64,000 nt of DNA. Origin: Alphaproteobacteria bacterium. Lineage in GTDB: Bacteria; Pseudomonadota; Alphaproteobacteria; CALKHQ01. The DNA lies in assembly GCA_041396705.1 (NCBI GenBank), contig JAWKYB010000017.1, positions 1 through 64,000 on the forward strand, written 5' to 3'. A model generated the notes under the pieces. The model saw nothing but the letters and a program-made list of their open reading frames with translations. It was not told the DNA's origin and did not search any database. The position numbers and the translations under genes were made by a program. Position 1 is the stretch's first letter; each line of letters opens with the position of its first letter. This document shows positions 1 to 9,780 of the stretch, in pieces.

Positions 1-498
1 GGCTGCGTGGTGACGGTGGTGCCGGCGACGGCCTCGGTCGAGGACGTGATGCGCCACCAGCCCGACGGCATCTTCCTGTCCAACGGGCCCGGCGACCCGG
101 CCGCCACCGGCGCCTATGCGGTCCCGGTGGTGCAGGCGCTGATGCAGACCGGCAAGCCGATGTTCGGCATCTGCCTGGGCCACCAGATCATGGCGCTGGC
201 GGCGGGGGCGACCACCGCCAAGATGGCGATCGGCCACCGCGGCGCCAATCACCCGGTCAAGGACCTGGGCACCGGTATCGTCGAGATCACCAGCCAGAAC
301 CACGGCTTCGTGGTCGACGCCGCCACGCTGCCGGCCGGCGCCGAGGCCACCCACCGCTCGCTGTTCGACGGCTCGCTGGAGGGCTTCCGGCTGAAGGACC
401 GGCCGGTATTCGCGGTGCAGTACCATCCCGAGGCCAGCCCCGGCCCGCACGACAGCCACTATCTGTTCAAGCGCTTCGTCGAGCTGATCGACGGCTGA
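1..498 (+). CDS. carA: Carbamoyl-phosphate synthase small subunit, 3' part
   Basis: C-terminal glutaminase half of CarA, cut by the window edge; the reading frame is open from base 1. CarA hydrolyses glutamine and passes ammonia to CarB for carbamoyl phosphate, used for arginine and pyrimidines. Visible class I amidotransferase motifs are the nucleophile elbow GICLGHQ with the catalytic Cys, and YHPEASPGP holding the catalytic His and Glu. SNGPGDP and SQNHGFVVD are also typical of CarA. The gene ends normally in VELIDG. carB does not follow within this window; the next gene is an unrelated lipoprotein. Confidence 0.97.
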   Translation, partial: GCVVTVVPATASVEDVMRHQPDGIFLSNGPGDPAATGAYAVPVVQALMQTGKPMFGICLGHQIMALAAGATTAKMAIGHRGANHPVKDLGTGIVEITSQNHGFVVDAATLPAGAEATHRSLFDGSLEGFRLKDRPVFAVQYHPEASPGPHDSHYLFKRFVELIDG

Positions 499-518
499 GC
501 GGCGCCGGCGGGCGCCGC
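499..518 (+). terminator. GC-rich hairpin directly after carA
   Basis: Perfect inverted repeat GCGGCGCC, four-base loop, GGCGCCGC, starting one base after the carA stop. No T-run follows, so it is a terminator-like or 3'-protective hairpin rather than a classical intrinsic terminator. Confidence 0.5.
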
Positions 519-560
519 GCTGCCTTGAATTCGGCACGATCGGCGGCGAAGCTGCGCCCC

Positions 561-1091
561 ATGTCAGCCTTTCCGACAGTCCCGCCGCGCGCCGCGCTTG
601 CGCTTGTGCTTGCGCTGCCCGCCGCCTGCCAGACCGGGCCGGCCGAGCCGGCAATCTGGACCACGGCCGACCTTGCCCGTGCGATCGAGACCAACCTGGC
701 CGGCGTCGGCCGGGCCGTGGCCGGGCCGTGGGCGCCGGCCGGCATGGACTGCACTGCCGCCGCCGTCGACATGAGCCTGGGCGCCGACCGGCCGGCCTTC
801 GTGCCCGACGTCGCCGCGCTGGCGACCCTGGTGCCGGGCGCGGCGCTGACCTATGTCGGCGCCGGCCCCGGCGAACAGCGCTATCGCCTCGGCCCGCCGG
901 CAGGCGACGATGTCATCCTGCGCGAGCTCGACGACGACGCGATCGTCTGGCGCCGATCGAACGGCGACGAGATGCGGCTGTCGCCCGACGCGCTGTCGTT
1001 CAGCAGCGGTCAGCTGACGCTGCTGATCGACGAGGACGACGTGCGGATCGAAGTCGGCGGCGCGCTGATGGTCGCGCTGGAGCGCTGCTGA
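561..1091 (+). CDS. Putative lipoprotein of unknown function
   Basis: 176 residues starting at ATG 561; a TTG at 525 is in frame but would place charged residues before the signal. Residues 10-23 form a hydrophobic signal ending in a lipobox (ALPAAC, Cys23), so the product is probably lipidated and exported. The mature part has no domain I recognise; it is acidic, and its C-terminal half (after about residue 110) alternates short hydrophobic strands in a beta-like pattern. It converges on the GST gene downstream with a 7-base gap. Function unknown. Confidence 0.7.
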   Translation: MSAFPTVPPRAALALVLALPAACQTGPAEPAIWTTADLARAIETNLAGVGRAVAGPWAPAGMDCTAAAVDMSLGADRPAFVPDVAALATLVPGAALTYVGAGPGEQRYRLGPPAGDDVILRELDDDAIVWRRSNGDEMRLSPDALSFSSGQLTLLIDEDDVRIEVGGALMVALERC

Positions 1092-1098
1092 GCCGGCG

Positions 1099-1767
1099 CT
1101 ACTTCTCCTCGCTCTCGATCACCCAGGGCTCGTCGCGCGCGGCGTCGGCCCATTCCTTCATCGCCGGCAGGGCGCGGATGCGCTGGGCATAGCCGGCGCA
1201 GCTTTCCGGCAGGTCGACTCCGTAGCTGTGGAACCGCCAGACCACCGGCGCGTACATGGCGTCGGCCGCGCCGAAGGCGCCGAACAGGAAGCCGGGATCG
1301 TCCGGGTCGTCGTCGGCATGGTACCTGTTGCAGCAGTCGCGCCAGATCGAACAGATGCGCGCGATGTCGGCGCGCACCGGCTCGCCGATCGGGAAGGCGC
1401 CGGGCTTGCGGCGGATGTTCATCGGCATGATGCTGCGCAGCGCGGCGAAGCCCGAATGCATCTCCGCGCTGATCGAGCGGGCGTGGGCGCGGGCGGCGCG
1501 GTCGGCCGGCCACAGCCCGGCCTCCGGGAACAGCTCGGCCAGATACTCGCAGATCGCCAGCGAATCCCAGATCGCCCGGCCCTCGTGCAGCAGGCACGGC
1601 ACCCTGCCCGACGGCGAGTGGCGCAGGATCTCGAGATGGGTGTCCGGCTCGTCGAGCGGGACCAGGATCTCCTCGAAGTCCGCGCCGGTCTGGCGCAGCG
1701 CCAGCCAGGCGCGCAGCGACCACGACGAGTAGTTCTTGTTGCCGATGACCAGCTGGAAATCGCTCAT
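1099..1767 (-). CDS. Glutathione S-transferase family protein
   Basis: 222 residues, the usual GST length. The N-terminal thioredoxin-like domain contains NYSSWSLRAW, with a likely catalytic Ser, and the glutathione-binding turn SGRVPCL followed by DSLAICEYL. The C-terminal helical domain starts near residue 90. GSTs conjugate glutathione to electrophiles or act as thiol-dependent isomerases; the substrate cannot be predicted. Its start faces the aminopeptidase gene across a 150-base divergent intergenic region, so the two could share a control region. Intact and typical. Confidence 0.9.
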   Translation of the reverse strand: MSDFQLVIGNKNYSSWSLRAWLALRQTGADFEEILVPLDEPDTHLEILRHSPSGRVPCLLHEGRAIWDSLAICEYLAELFPEAGLWPADRAARAHARSISAEMHSGFAALRSIMPMNIRRKPGAFPIGEPVRADIARICSIWRDCCNRYHADDDPDDPGFLFGAFGAADAMYAPVVWRFHSYGVDLPESCAGYAQRIRALPAMKEWADAARDEPWVIESEEK

Positions 1768-1917
1768 TCCCGCCCTCCGGTGCGGCCTTCCCTGTGCGCC
1801 TGCGCGCTCGTTGACGCCCGTTCCGACCCGTCTCGACGGGCGCGGCAGGCTGTTGCGGCGGCGTGGCGAACGTGCATCTTACCGGTTAACGCGCGCACCG
1901 ACGACGGGAGAGTTTTC

Positions 1918-3324
<1,407 letters not shown>

Positions 3325-3336
3325 CGCCCCGGCCCG

Positions 3337-3425
3337 GTAGCCCGGATGGAGCAAGGCGCAATCCGGGGTGGACCGCGCCGGCGTCAGCGCCGGTCCCGGA
3401 TTTCGCTGCGCTGCATCCGGGCTAC
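3337..3425. repeat. Palindromic intergenic repeat (REP-like, cruciform-capable)
   Basis: Two 31-base arms, 3337-3367 and 3395-3425, are inverted copies of each other with 26 of 31 positions matching by eye; a smaller GC-rich inverted repeat sits between them. The arms begin and end with GTAGCCCGGATG and CATCCGGGCTAC, a sequence family common between genes in proteobacteria. It separates the convergent aminopeptidase and hydrolase genes, and its right arm overlaps the hydrolase stop. It could terminate transcription from both sides. Confidence 0.75.
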
Positions 3426-4184
3426 GGTTTCCGTAATCTCGTCGAGGGTGGCGGACAGCAGCGCCAGGTCTTCCGCGCGCGACAGCCGGTGATCGCCGTC
3501 CTTGACCAGGGTGATGCGCACGTCGTCGCCGGCCAGCGCCTCGGCGGTGCGCAGCGCGGTCTGCCACGGCACGTCGGGGTCGCGCTGGCCGTGCAGCAGC
3601 CGCACCGGCCCGCGGAACGGGATGGCGTCGCGCAGCACCAGGTTGGCGCGGCCGTCCTCGACCAGGCCGAGGGTGTAGACGTCGGGCGCGTCGCTGTAGG
3701 CCGACGGCGCCTCGATGCGGCCGTCGCGGACCATCGCCGCGCGCTGGTCTTCGCGCATCGCCGCCCACAGCAGGTCCTCGGTGAAATCGGGCGCGGCGGC
3801 CAGCCCGACCAGCCCGGCCACCCGCTGCGGCCGCGCCTTTGCCGCCAGCAGCATGATCCAGCCGCCCATGCTGGAGCCGACCAGCACCAGCGGTCCGGCG
3901 GTGACCGCATCGATCACCGCCAGCGCGTCTGCGGTCCAGGCGCCGATGCTGCCGTTAGCGAAAGCGCCGCCGGAGGTGCCGTGGCCGGAATAGTCCAGCC
4001 GGGTGCAGCCGACGCCGTGGGCGGCGCACCAGGCCGCGATGTGCTCGCCCTTCTGCCCGGTCATGTCGGAACGGAAACCGTGCAGGCTGACCACGCCGGG
4101 CCGCGCCGGGTCGCCGGGCCGGTGGCGGTAGGCCAGCCGCACCCCGTCGGCGCGGGCGAGGAACTGCAGTGCGTCGTCGGGCAA
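3384..4184 (-). CDS. Alpha/beta hydrolase
   Basis: 266 residues from a TTG start at 4184 with GGAGAG just upstream; no ATG fits. Alpha/beta fold: the oxyanion region VVSLHGFRSD, LDYSGHGTSGG, the nucleophile elbow GSSMGGW, a late acidic residue in GQRDPDVPW and the catalytic His in DGDHRLS complete the Ser-Asp-His triad. It resembles YqiA/RssC-like serine esterases; the substrate is unknown. The last ten or so residues (RMQRSEIRDRR) are encoded by the arm of the palindromic repeat at 3337-3425, so the native C-terminus was probably replaced by repeat sequence. Confidence 0.85.
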   Translation of the reverse strand: MPDDALQFLARADGVRLAYRHRPGDPARPGVVSLHGFRSDMTGQKGEHIAAWCAAHGVGCTRLDYSGHGTSGGAFANGSIGAWTADALAVIDAVTAGPLVLVGSSMGGWIMLLAAKARPQRVAGLVGLAAAPDFTEDLLWAAMREDQRAAMVRDGRIEAPSAYSDAPDVYTLGLVEDGRANLVLRDAIPFRGPVRLLHGQRDPDVPWQTALRTAEALAGDDVRITLVKDGDHRLSRAEDLALLSATLDEITETVARMQRSEIRDRR

Positions 4185-4256
4185 TGAGCTCTCCTTCCGT
4201 GCCTGTCCCGCATGCGCCGTCGCCCGCCGCCGCCGGGCGGTCGCGAGGCATCGCCG

Positions 4257-5501
4257 ATGACCGACGCGGCTGACGGCGCGCCCGCCCTGGGCGCCAGCAT
4301 GAAGTGGCGCGGGCCTGCGCTCAAGCCCGGGGTGCCGACCGTGCTGCAGGTGCTGCCCAGCCTGGTCACCGGCGGGGTCGAGCGCGGCGCCTGCGACATC
4401 GCCCGCGCCATCGCCGATGCCGGGCTCAACGCCGTGGTGATGTCGGCCGGCGGGCCGATGGCCGACGCGCTGGTCGCCGACGGGCTCGTGCATGTCGACG
4501 CGCCGGTGCAGTCGAAGAACCCGCTGGTCATCCGCCGCAACGCCGGCCGCATCGCCCGGGTGGCGCAGGCCACCGGCGCGGCGCTGATCCATGCCCGCAG
4601 CCGGGCGCCGGCATGGTCGGCGCTGTGGGCGGCGCGCCGGCTGGGGCTGCCCTTCGTCACCACCTTCCACGGCACCTACAACTTCGGTCCCGGCCTCGGC
4701 GGCCGGCTCAAGCGCCGCTACAACGGCGTGATGGCGCGCGGCGACCGGGTGATCGCGATCTCGCGCTTCATCGCCGCGCACATCGCCGCCCACTATGCCG
4801 ACATCTGCCCGCCGGCGCGGGTGCGCACCATCCCGCGCGGCATCGACCTGGCGGTGTTCGACCCGGCCGACAACGGCCCGAAATACGTGCTGGCGCTGCG
4901 CATGAGCTGGGGGCTGGACGGCCGCATCGGCTGGCCGCCGATCGTGATGCTGCCCGGCCGGCTGGCGCGGTGGAAGGGGCACGACGTGCTGATCCGCGCG
5001 ATGGCGCAACTGGCCGACAAGGATGCGCTGTGCCTGATGGTTGGCGGCGGCAACGACGCCTATCGGGCGGAGATGGAGGCGCTGGCCGCCAGCCTCGGCA
5101 TCGGCGACCGCGTGCGCTTCGTCGGCGACACCCGGGCGATGCCGGCAGCCTACGAGACGGCCGACGTGGTGGTTTCCGCCTCCACCGACCCCGGGGCGTT
5201 CGGCCGGTCTCGGTCGAGGCGCAGGCGATGCAGCGGCCGGTGATCGCACAGCGCGCACGGTGGAGACGGTCGTCGACCTCGCCCGCGATCCGGCCGGCGG
5301 CACCGGTTGGCTGGTGCCGCCCGGGGACCGGCGGCGCTGGCCGCGGCCCTCGACACGCCTCGCCCTCGGCCCCGAGGCCCGCTTCGCCATCGGCCGGCGC
5401 GGTCGCGCCAACGCCGAGGCCCACTTCGCAAGCCCCGCGATGTGCGCCGCCACCCTCCAGGTCTAGCCGAGCTGGTGCCCGCCATCGCCGCAAGGCTGTA
5501 G
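4257..5501 (+). pseudogene. Family 4 glycosyltransferase, frameshifted in the C-terminal third
   Basis: Starts at ATG 4257, diverging from the hydrolase with 72 bases between. Typical GT4 features in one frame to about 5195: VLPSLVTGGVERG near the N-terminus, HARSRAPAWS, TTFHGTY, IPRGIDLAVFD, then LPGRLARWKGHD and FVGDTRAMPAAYETADVVVSAS in the donor-binding domain. From there the family sequence continues only by changing frame: VSVEAQAMQRPVIA, then VETVVDLARDPAGGTGWLVPP, then PAALAAALD, then LALGPEARFAIG and finally LAELVPAIAARL, ending near 5501. At least four indels are needed. It would have built an envelope or surface polysaccharide. Either a decaying gene or a badly read stretch. Confidence 0.8.
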
Positions 5502-5535
5502 CGGGCGGGCAGCCGGCGGGAACTCCGCCTTCTCC

Positions 5536-5555
5536 CTCCCCCGTGACCGGGGGAG
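5536..5555 (+). terminator. Hairpin after the glycosyltransferase remnant
   Basis: CTCCCCC, six-base loop, GGGGGAG forms a strong stem about 35 bases after the glycosyltransferase end. No T-run. It resembles dispersed CCCTCCCCC-type intergenic repeats as much as a terminator. Confidence 0.4.
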
Positions 5556-5690
5556 GAGGCGGGCGGCCTGCCAGCCAACTCCCTGTTCCGCACGTCAGCG
5601 CCGGCCCACGGCCCGGCGATTTCGCGCCGGGCGCGCACCGGCGGCACGCCCGTCGGCCGGCGTAGCGCCGGGTCGGGCGCGACCCGGCGG

Positions 5691-6025
5691 TCAGTCGAGC
5701 GGGATGGTGATGCTCAGCGTCGGCACCCGCGGCGGCGCGACGAACACCGGCAGCTGCGGCACGAAGGCCGCGCCGCCGCGGCAGTCGACCTCCTCGCGAT
5801 AGGCGCCGTTCGGCCGCCATTCGGCTCCACCCGGCACGGGCCGGCGCCGGGCACCGTCGCGATCCAGCCGCTTTGCTGCGGCCCCTGGAAACCGTGAAAG
5901 CCGTGCTCGCCCCAGTCGTCGTCGTCGTCGCCGTGGTGGTGCCGGCCGTGGCCGCCGTCGGCTAAGGCCGGGGTCGCCGCCAGCGCCAGCGCCAGCACAA
6001 GGCCGCAGAAGTGAGTCGTCCGCAT
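5691..6025 (-). pseudogene. Small exported His/Asp-rich protein, frameshifted
   Basis: Begins at ATG 6025 with a clear signal peptide ending ATPALA before residue 23, followed by a stretch rich in His, Gly and Asp (GGHGRHHHGDDDDDWGEHG), which could bind metal. After about 60 residues the sequence continues in a second frame (VPGGAEWRPNGAYREEVDC to the end PTLSITIPLD at 5691), so one indel near 5830 separates the halves. Restored length would be about 111 residues. No family recognised. Part of a run of disrupted genes from 5.2 to 8.3 kb. Confidence 0.55.
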
Positions 6026-6357
6026 TGCCGCTGCTCCTCTCCGAGATCCGGCGCACCCCGTCAGCGCCCGGGCAGCCCCTGCCCGGCGCGGCGCCGCCAG
6101 GCGATCCGCGCCGAGCCAGCACGGCGGCGAATCTGGGCGAAAATGGGGCGGCGCCGGCAGGGGTGACCGCAATTTCATCTGCCGCCGGACGCGCCGCCAC
6201 GACCGGCTTGCGACGGCGCCCGGCCGGTGCGAGCATCGGCACCCGGCGATCCGATGCGGGAGGGCGGGCCGTGGCGCCGGCACCATGTGCCGCATTGCGC
6301 CCCGCACCAGCCGGGCTACGCTGGCTTGTCCGCGACCTGCCGGGTTCGAGGCGTCCC
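6026..6357. other. Intergenic stretch without a recognisable gene
   Basis: About 330 GC-rich bases between the start of the small exported protein gene (minus strand) and the next disrupted gene (plus strand). It must contain both promoters, but I see no convincing -35/-10 pair, operator or RNA structure. Short open frames here do not look coding. Confidence 0.4.
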
Positions 6358-7068
6358 ATGCGGCTGCCCGCGCATCTTGCTTGCCCTTGTCGTCCTGCTG
6401 GCCGCCGCGATGCCCACACCCGCGCAGCCGGCGCCGGCACCGGTCGAGATCGCCGTTCTTCAGCGCGGAGGAACTCGGCCGGATGCCGGAGGCGGTCCGG
6501 CTGGCATCGCATCGTCGCGCCGACATTCACGGAGATGGATTCCAGCGAAGGCATGGCCGTGCTGTTCGAACGCTTCGGCCATGTGCTCGGCCAGCAGGCC
6601 GCCTTCGCCGGAAGCGACCCGGGGCGGCGACTGGTGCTCGATGCCATCGTGCAGCGCTTCGAGACCGTGGCTGCGCTGCCCGACGACAGCGCGGAGACCG
6701 TGCTCGCCCGCAGCTTCCGCACCGGGCTGCGGGGCGAGTCCCGGCGCTATGCCGGGATTCTCGCACCCTCGATCTTCGAGCCGCTCCCCGACGAGGTCGT
6801 CGCCGGCGCCCGCACCGGCACCGCGGCGGGCGGCGGCGTCTGGACGCCGGGGCAGCCGGAGGCGGTCGAGGTGCCCGGCACCGGCGAGATCCGCGCGCTC
6901 GCGAATTGCGGCTGCGCCAGCAGCGACGGGCGCCACGACATCTGCCGCGCCCACGGCTGCGGCACCCCGCCCGACTTCGGCGGCACCTGCTTCTGGGACT
7001 GCATGGACAGCCAGGGGCGACACCTGGTGGATACGCGGCAGCGACGGCCGGATCCTCCGCCAGCCTGA
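6358..7068 (+). pseudogene. Exported protein of unknown function, multiple frameshifts
   Basis: Coding character is visible only by joining frames. A signal-peptide-like core (ILLALVVLLAAAMPTPAQ) lies near 6370-6430, EELGRMPEAVRLASHRRAD near 6460-6520, and the long tail from about 6525 to 7068 reads in a third frame: VLDAIVQRFETVAALPDD, then a Cys-rich end with NCGCASSDGRHDIC and GTCFWDCMDSQGRH. The Cys-rich tail would suit a disulfide-bonded exported protein. No family recognised. At least two indels, so probably a pseudogene or an error-rich stretch. Confidence 0.5.
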
Positions 7069-7424
7069 GCCGCGCAGGCCGCCGCCGCTGTCGTCAGCTC
7101 CCCCACGTCATCGCCGGACGCCACCCGCCGATCTCCCGCCGGGCGCGCATGGGCAGGGGAGACGCGGGTCGAGCCCGCGCTCGATGCTGTCGCGGAAGGG
7201 GCGGGCATACGGGCGCGCAGCAGTGCCCGGCGGCTCAGGAAAGCAGTGGAGTCTCACCGCAACCGGACCCGCTCCGGGCGTCCGCGCTGCGCGAACGCCG
7301 GGCCCTCGCGCACGCTCCTGGCCGGGCTGGCATCGTGGCTGCGCGCATGTCACCAATGGCGCCAGCCGCGATCGTGGGGGCCGCCGGCGTGCCAGATCAG
7401 CCATTCCCCACCTGGAGCCTGGCG
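7069..7424. other. Intergenic stretch with a short hairpin
   Basis: About 355 bases between two disrupted genes. The only structure I see is CGCGGG, five-base loop, CCCGCG at 7163-7179, within a sequence resembling the dispersed GCGGGTCAAGCCCGC-type repeat found again near 10.6 kb. No gene is supported. Confidence 0.4.
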
Positions 7425-8285
7425 ATGAGGTTGGCAGCCGCCTGCCTGCTGCTTGCGGTCGCGGTGGCGGCCTGCAACACCGTGTCCGGCGGCGATGCGG
7501 GCAGCCGCAGGCCGCCGCCCCGGTTGCGCCGGCGCCGGTCGAGGCTCAGGCCCAGCTGCCGCCGCAGGGGCGGTGTGGCCGCCAGGGGGCTCACGAGGGT
7601 CCTGACCCTGGAGATCGCGCACGACTATTATGCAAGCGGGCTCTGTTCCGCTTGCCGGCTCGCGCGCCGTCGGCGGAGACCGCCCGGCTGCCTGAGCAGG
7701 CCGGCGCCGTGCTGCGCCTGCAAGGCGGCCTGCTGCTGGCGGCACCGTCCGCCGTCCTCGCCGACCGGCTCACGTTCGAGGTCAGCGCGTCGGACCCGTA
7801 TCTCGCGGCGTTCACCGCGGCCGACCCCGTGCTTTCCCCCGCGATCGCCGATTTCACGGTCGCGACGCAGCCGTCGGGTCACTGGGCCACCATCGCGATC
7901 CAGGCGGATCCGGCGGGCCGCTTCCCGTCGCGGCGACGATCGGGCTTTCCAGCCGGCGGTGCGCTGGCGCTGGATCTTCGTTCCCGGCGGGCAGGCCGGG
8001 TCGATGGACGGCTGGACGGTGCGCCGCGACAGCGCCCCGGGCACGCCGGTCGATCAGGACCCGGCGGAGGCGATCCGGCTGGCGGACGGGCGCCAGGCCT
8101 GGCAGATCACCCTGCGCGACCCCCTGGCCCTGCGCGAACACCCGCCGGCGAGCCAGGCCTTCACCCTGGTCCCGCCGCCGGGCGCGTCGGCGGGCGGCCC
8201 GATCCGCCTGCCTTCACCCGCGCCGTCCGCGCTCCGCCAGACCGGCACGGGCGAGCCGATCGCCGAGATGTTCGTGTCCCTCTGA
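7425..8285 (+). pseudogene. Putative lipoprotein, multiple frameshifts
   Basis: Starts at ATG 7425 with a lipoprotein signal (LLLAVAVAACNT; lipobox VAAC). After about 25 residues the frame is lost; coding-like segments then appear as RVLTLEIAHDYYASGLCS near 7600, VLRLQGGLLLAAPSAVLADR through ADFTVATQPSGHWATIAIQ at 7700-7910, and IFVPGGQAGSMDGWTVRRD through IAEMFVSL to the stop at 8285. Three or more indels are needed. The restored protein would be about 285 residues of mostly beta-like sequence. No family recognised. Confidence 0.5.
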
Positions 8286-8317
8286 AACCGTCCGCCCGAG
8301 CCGCGCATGCGTGAGAA

Positions 8318-8346
8318 TTGCGCCGGCATACAAGAACTTGTATAGT
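8318..8346 (+). promoter_or_regulatory. Sigma-70-type promoter of the toxin-antitoxin pair, leaderless layout
   Basis: -35 TTGCGC (8318-8323), 17-base spacer, -10 TATAGT (8341-8346). Transcription would begin about 6-8 bases after the -10, at or next to the toxin ATG at 8352, and no Shine-Dalgarno sequence lies before that ATG, so the message is probably leaderless. Confidence 0.65.
8328..8343. promoter_or_regulatory. Palindromic operator of the toxin-antitoxin pair
   Basis: Perfect inverted repeat ATACAAG-AA-CTTGTAT inside the promoter spacer and overlapping the -10. This is where an antitoxin of the XRE type would bind to repress its own operon. Confidence 0.7.
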
Positions 8347-8351
8347 GGCGC

Positions 8352-8690
8352 ATGAGCGATCTCAGGCCGGTGGTCTTTCGCGGCAATGCGCTCGATGACC
8401 TGCGTGCTTTCCCGGCCTCGGCGCGGCGCGATGCTGGGCACCAGATCGACCGGGTGCAGCGTGGCCGTGACCCGGACGACTGGAAGCCGATGCAGGCGAT
8501 CGGGTTGGGCGTCCGGGAGATTCGGATTCGCGACGAGGCTGGTGCGTTCCGGGTGATCTTCGTCGCCAACTTCGCCGATGCCGTGCATGTGCTGCATTGC
8601 TTCCAGAAGAAGACACAGCGGACCGCGGCGAAGGACATCGATCTGGCGACGAAACGTTACCGGGACCTGGTGCGGGAGGTACGAGGATGA
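8352..8690 (+). CDS. Type II toxin, RelE/ParE superfamily (Gp49-like)
   Basis: 112 residues, intact, of the phage-derived Gp49-like/HigB group of the RelE superfamily, which are mostly ribosome-dependent mRNA interferases. Typical features are an N-terminal helix pair (LDDLRAFPASARRDAGHQID), the strand segment GVREIRIRDEAGAFRVIFVA and the C-terminal HCFQKKTQRTAAKDIDLA with conserved Lys residues. It is first in the operon, as in HigBA, and its stop overlaps the antitoxin start in ATGA. It sits between degraded genes and an AT-rich segment, consistent with arrival by horizontal transfer. Confidence 0.9.
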   Translation: MSDLRPVVFRGNALDDLRAFPASARRDAGHQIDRVQRGRDPDDWKPMQAIGLGVREIRIRDEAGAFRVIFVANFADAVHVLHCFQKKTQRTAAKDIDLATKRYRDLVREVRG

Positions 8691-8968
8691 GCGAGGAACG
8701 GTTCGCGAGCGTCTGGGACGCGATCGAGGACACGCCGGCGGAGGCCGAGAATATGAAGCTGCGCTCAGCCCTGATGATTGCGCTCAGGGACCGGATCGGC
8801 CGTCAGGGATGGACCCAGGCCGAGGCTGCGAGCCGGTTCGCTGTGACCCAGCCCCGCATCTCCGACCTGATGCGCGGCAAGATCGACCTGTTCGCGCTCG
8901 ACACGCTGGTCAACATGGCGGTTGCTGCGGGCCTGCACGTCGAAATGCGCATCGGCGAAGCGGGCTAG
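8687..8968 (+). CDS. XRE-family antitoxin
   Basis: 93 residues. The helix-turn-helix (WTQAEAASRFAVTQPRISDLM) is followed by the segment FALDTLVNMAVAAGLHVEM, typical of the HTH_37 antitoxins paired with Gp49-like toxins. It neutralises the toxin by binding it and represses the operon through the palindrome at 8328-8343. The start at 8687 overlaps the toxin stop by the ATGA arrangement, indicating translational coupling. Confidence 0.9.
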   Translation: MSEERFASVWDAIEDTPAEAENMKLRSALMIALRDRIGRQGWTQAEAASRFAVTQPRISDLMRGKIDLFALDTLVNMAVAAGLHVEMRIGEAG

Positions 8969-9780
8969 GCGCTTACCGAGGGTTGGCGCGGCAGTGTTCG
9001 GCTTGCGGAAGTTTGGAGACGATTTCGTGCAGTGTCACCGTAACCGGGCACAGAACCCGTGAGGCGCCCCAGATTATCCGCCGTATTTACCAAAGCGGCA
9101 GTCTGTCGCTGCGTCTACCGGGTCTGCCCGCGTCTGCGAGCATACAGGCATACCCCGACCACCTTGCGCATCTAGCCAATCAGAGGCACGATCATCTGTC
9201 CAAGAGGTCTCCAGATGGGGATCCTGGGTTGGGTGGGCGACAAACAAGGTTCTTCAGATCTGCGATGGATGGGAGTTCTAGGTAATGGCCAGCAAGATCT
9301 CCGATGCGAACGCGTTGGGGAAGAGAGATAGAAGTGAAGGTCAACGCTGAAAGAATAGATGAAAGAGGAACTCATATTGCGTCAACAGACGCGCTTAATA
9401 TTGATAGTTTCACCAGAATTAAGCTGACGAGTCTAAATTTGGGCACAGACACACCAAGGGGTAGTGATATTACAGCCCCCGATACCCTGTAAATGCTTCT
9501 CTGAAGGTAGAGGACAATTTTGCCACAATAGGTAACAAGCACGTCGAAAAGCCATGTAGAATTCAACTGCTATAGAGTTGATCGACCATCCGCTGATCCT
9601 GCTATTGACTATCGATTTGATGTGTTCTCAATTATTGAATAAAGGCTGTAGCGGGGGCAGTTTGTCCGAGATCAAAATATTATTGGCGCCACGCCCGGCC
9701 GGCCGAGGCCGGCCGGGCTATGCTCCTGCGGGGCTTAGGATGAGTTCGCCAAAACCGTCCGAGTCCACGAGGAGCAAGAC
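8969..9780. other. AT-rich stretch without a recognisable gene
   Basis: About 810 bases between the antitoxin and the transposase remnant. From roughly 9240 to 9650 the base composition is far more AT-rich than anywhere else in the window. Several short open frames exist on both strands (for example 9304-9492), but none has a ribosome binding site, compositional coding bias or a recognisable product. A GGCCGGCC palindrome lies near 9700. Likely remnant of imported DNA flanking the insertion sequence. Confidence 0.6.

Noticed and set aside
1228..1917. Upstream extension of the aminopeptidase frame
   Set aside because: It lies opposite the GST gene and lacks family similarity; a ribosome site supports the TTG start at 1918.
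9304..9566. Short open frames in the AT-rich segment on both strands
   Set aside because: No ribosome binding site, no recognisable product, and overlapping frames on both strands; kept only as a gene-free stretch.
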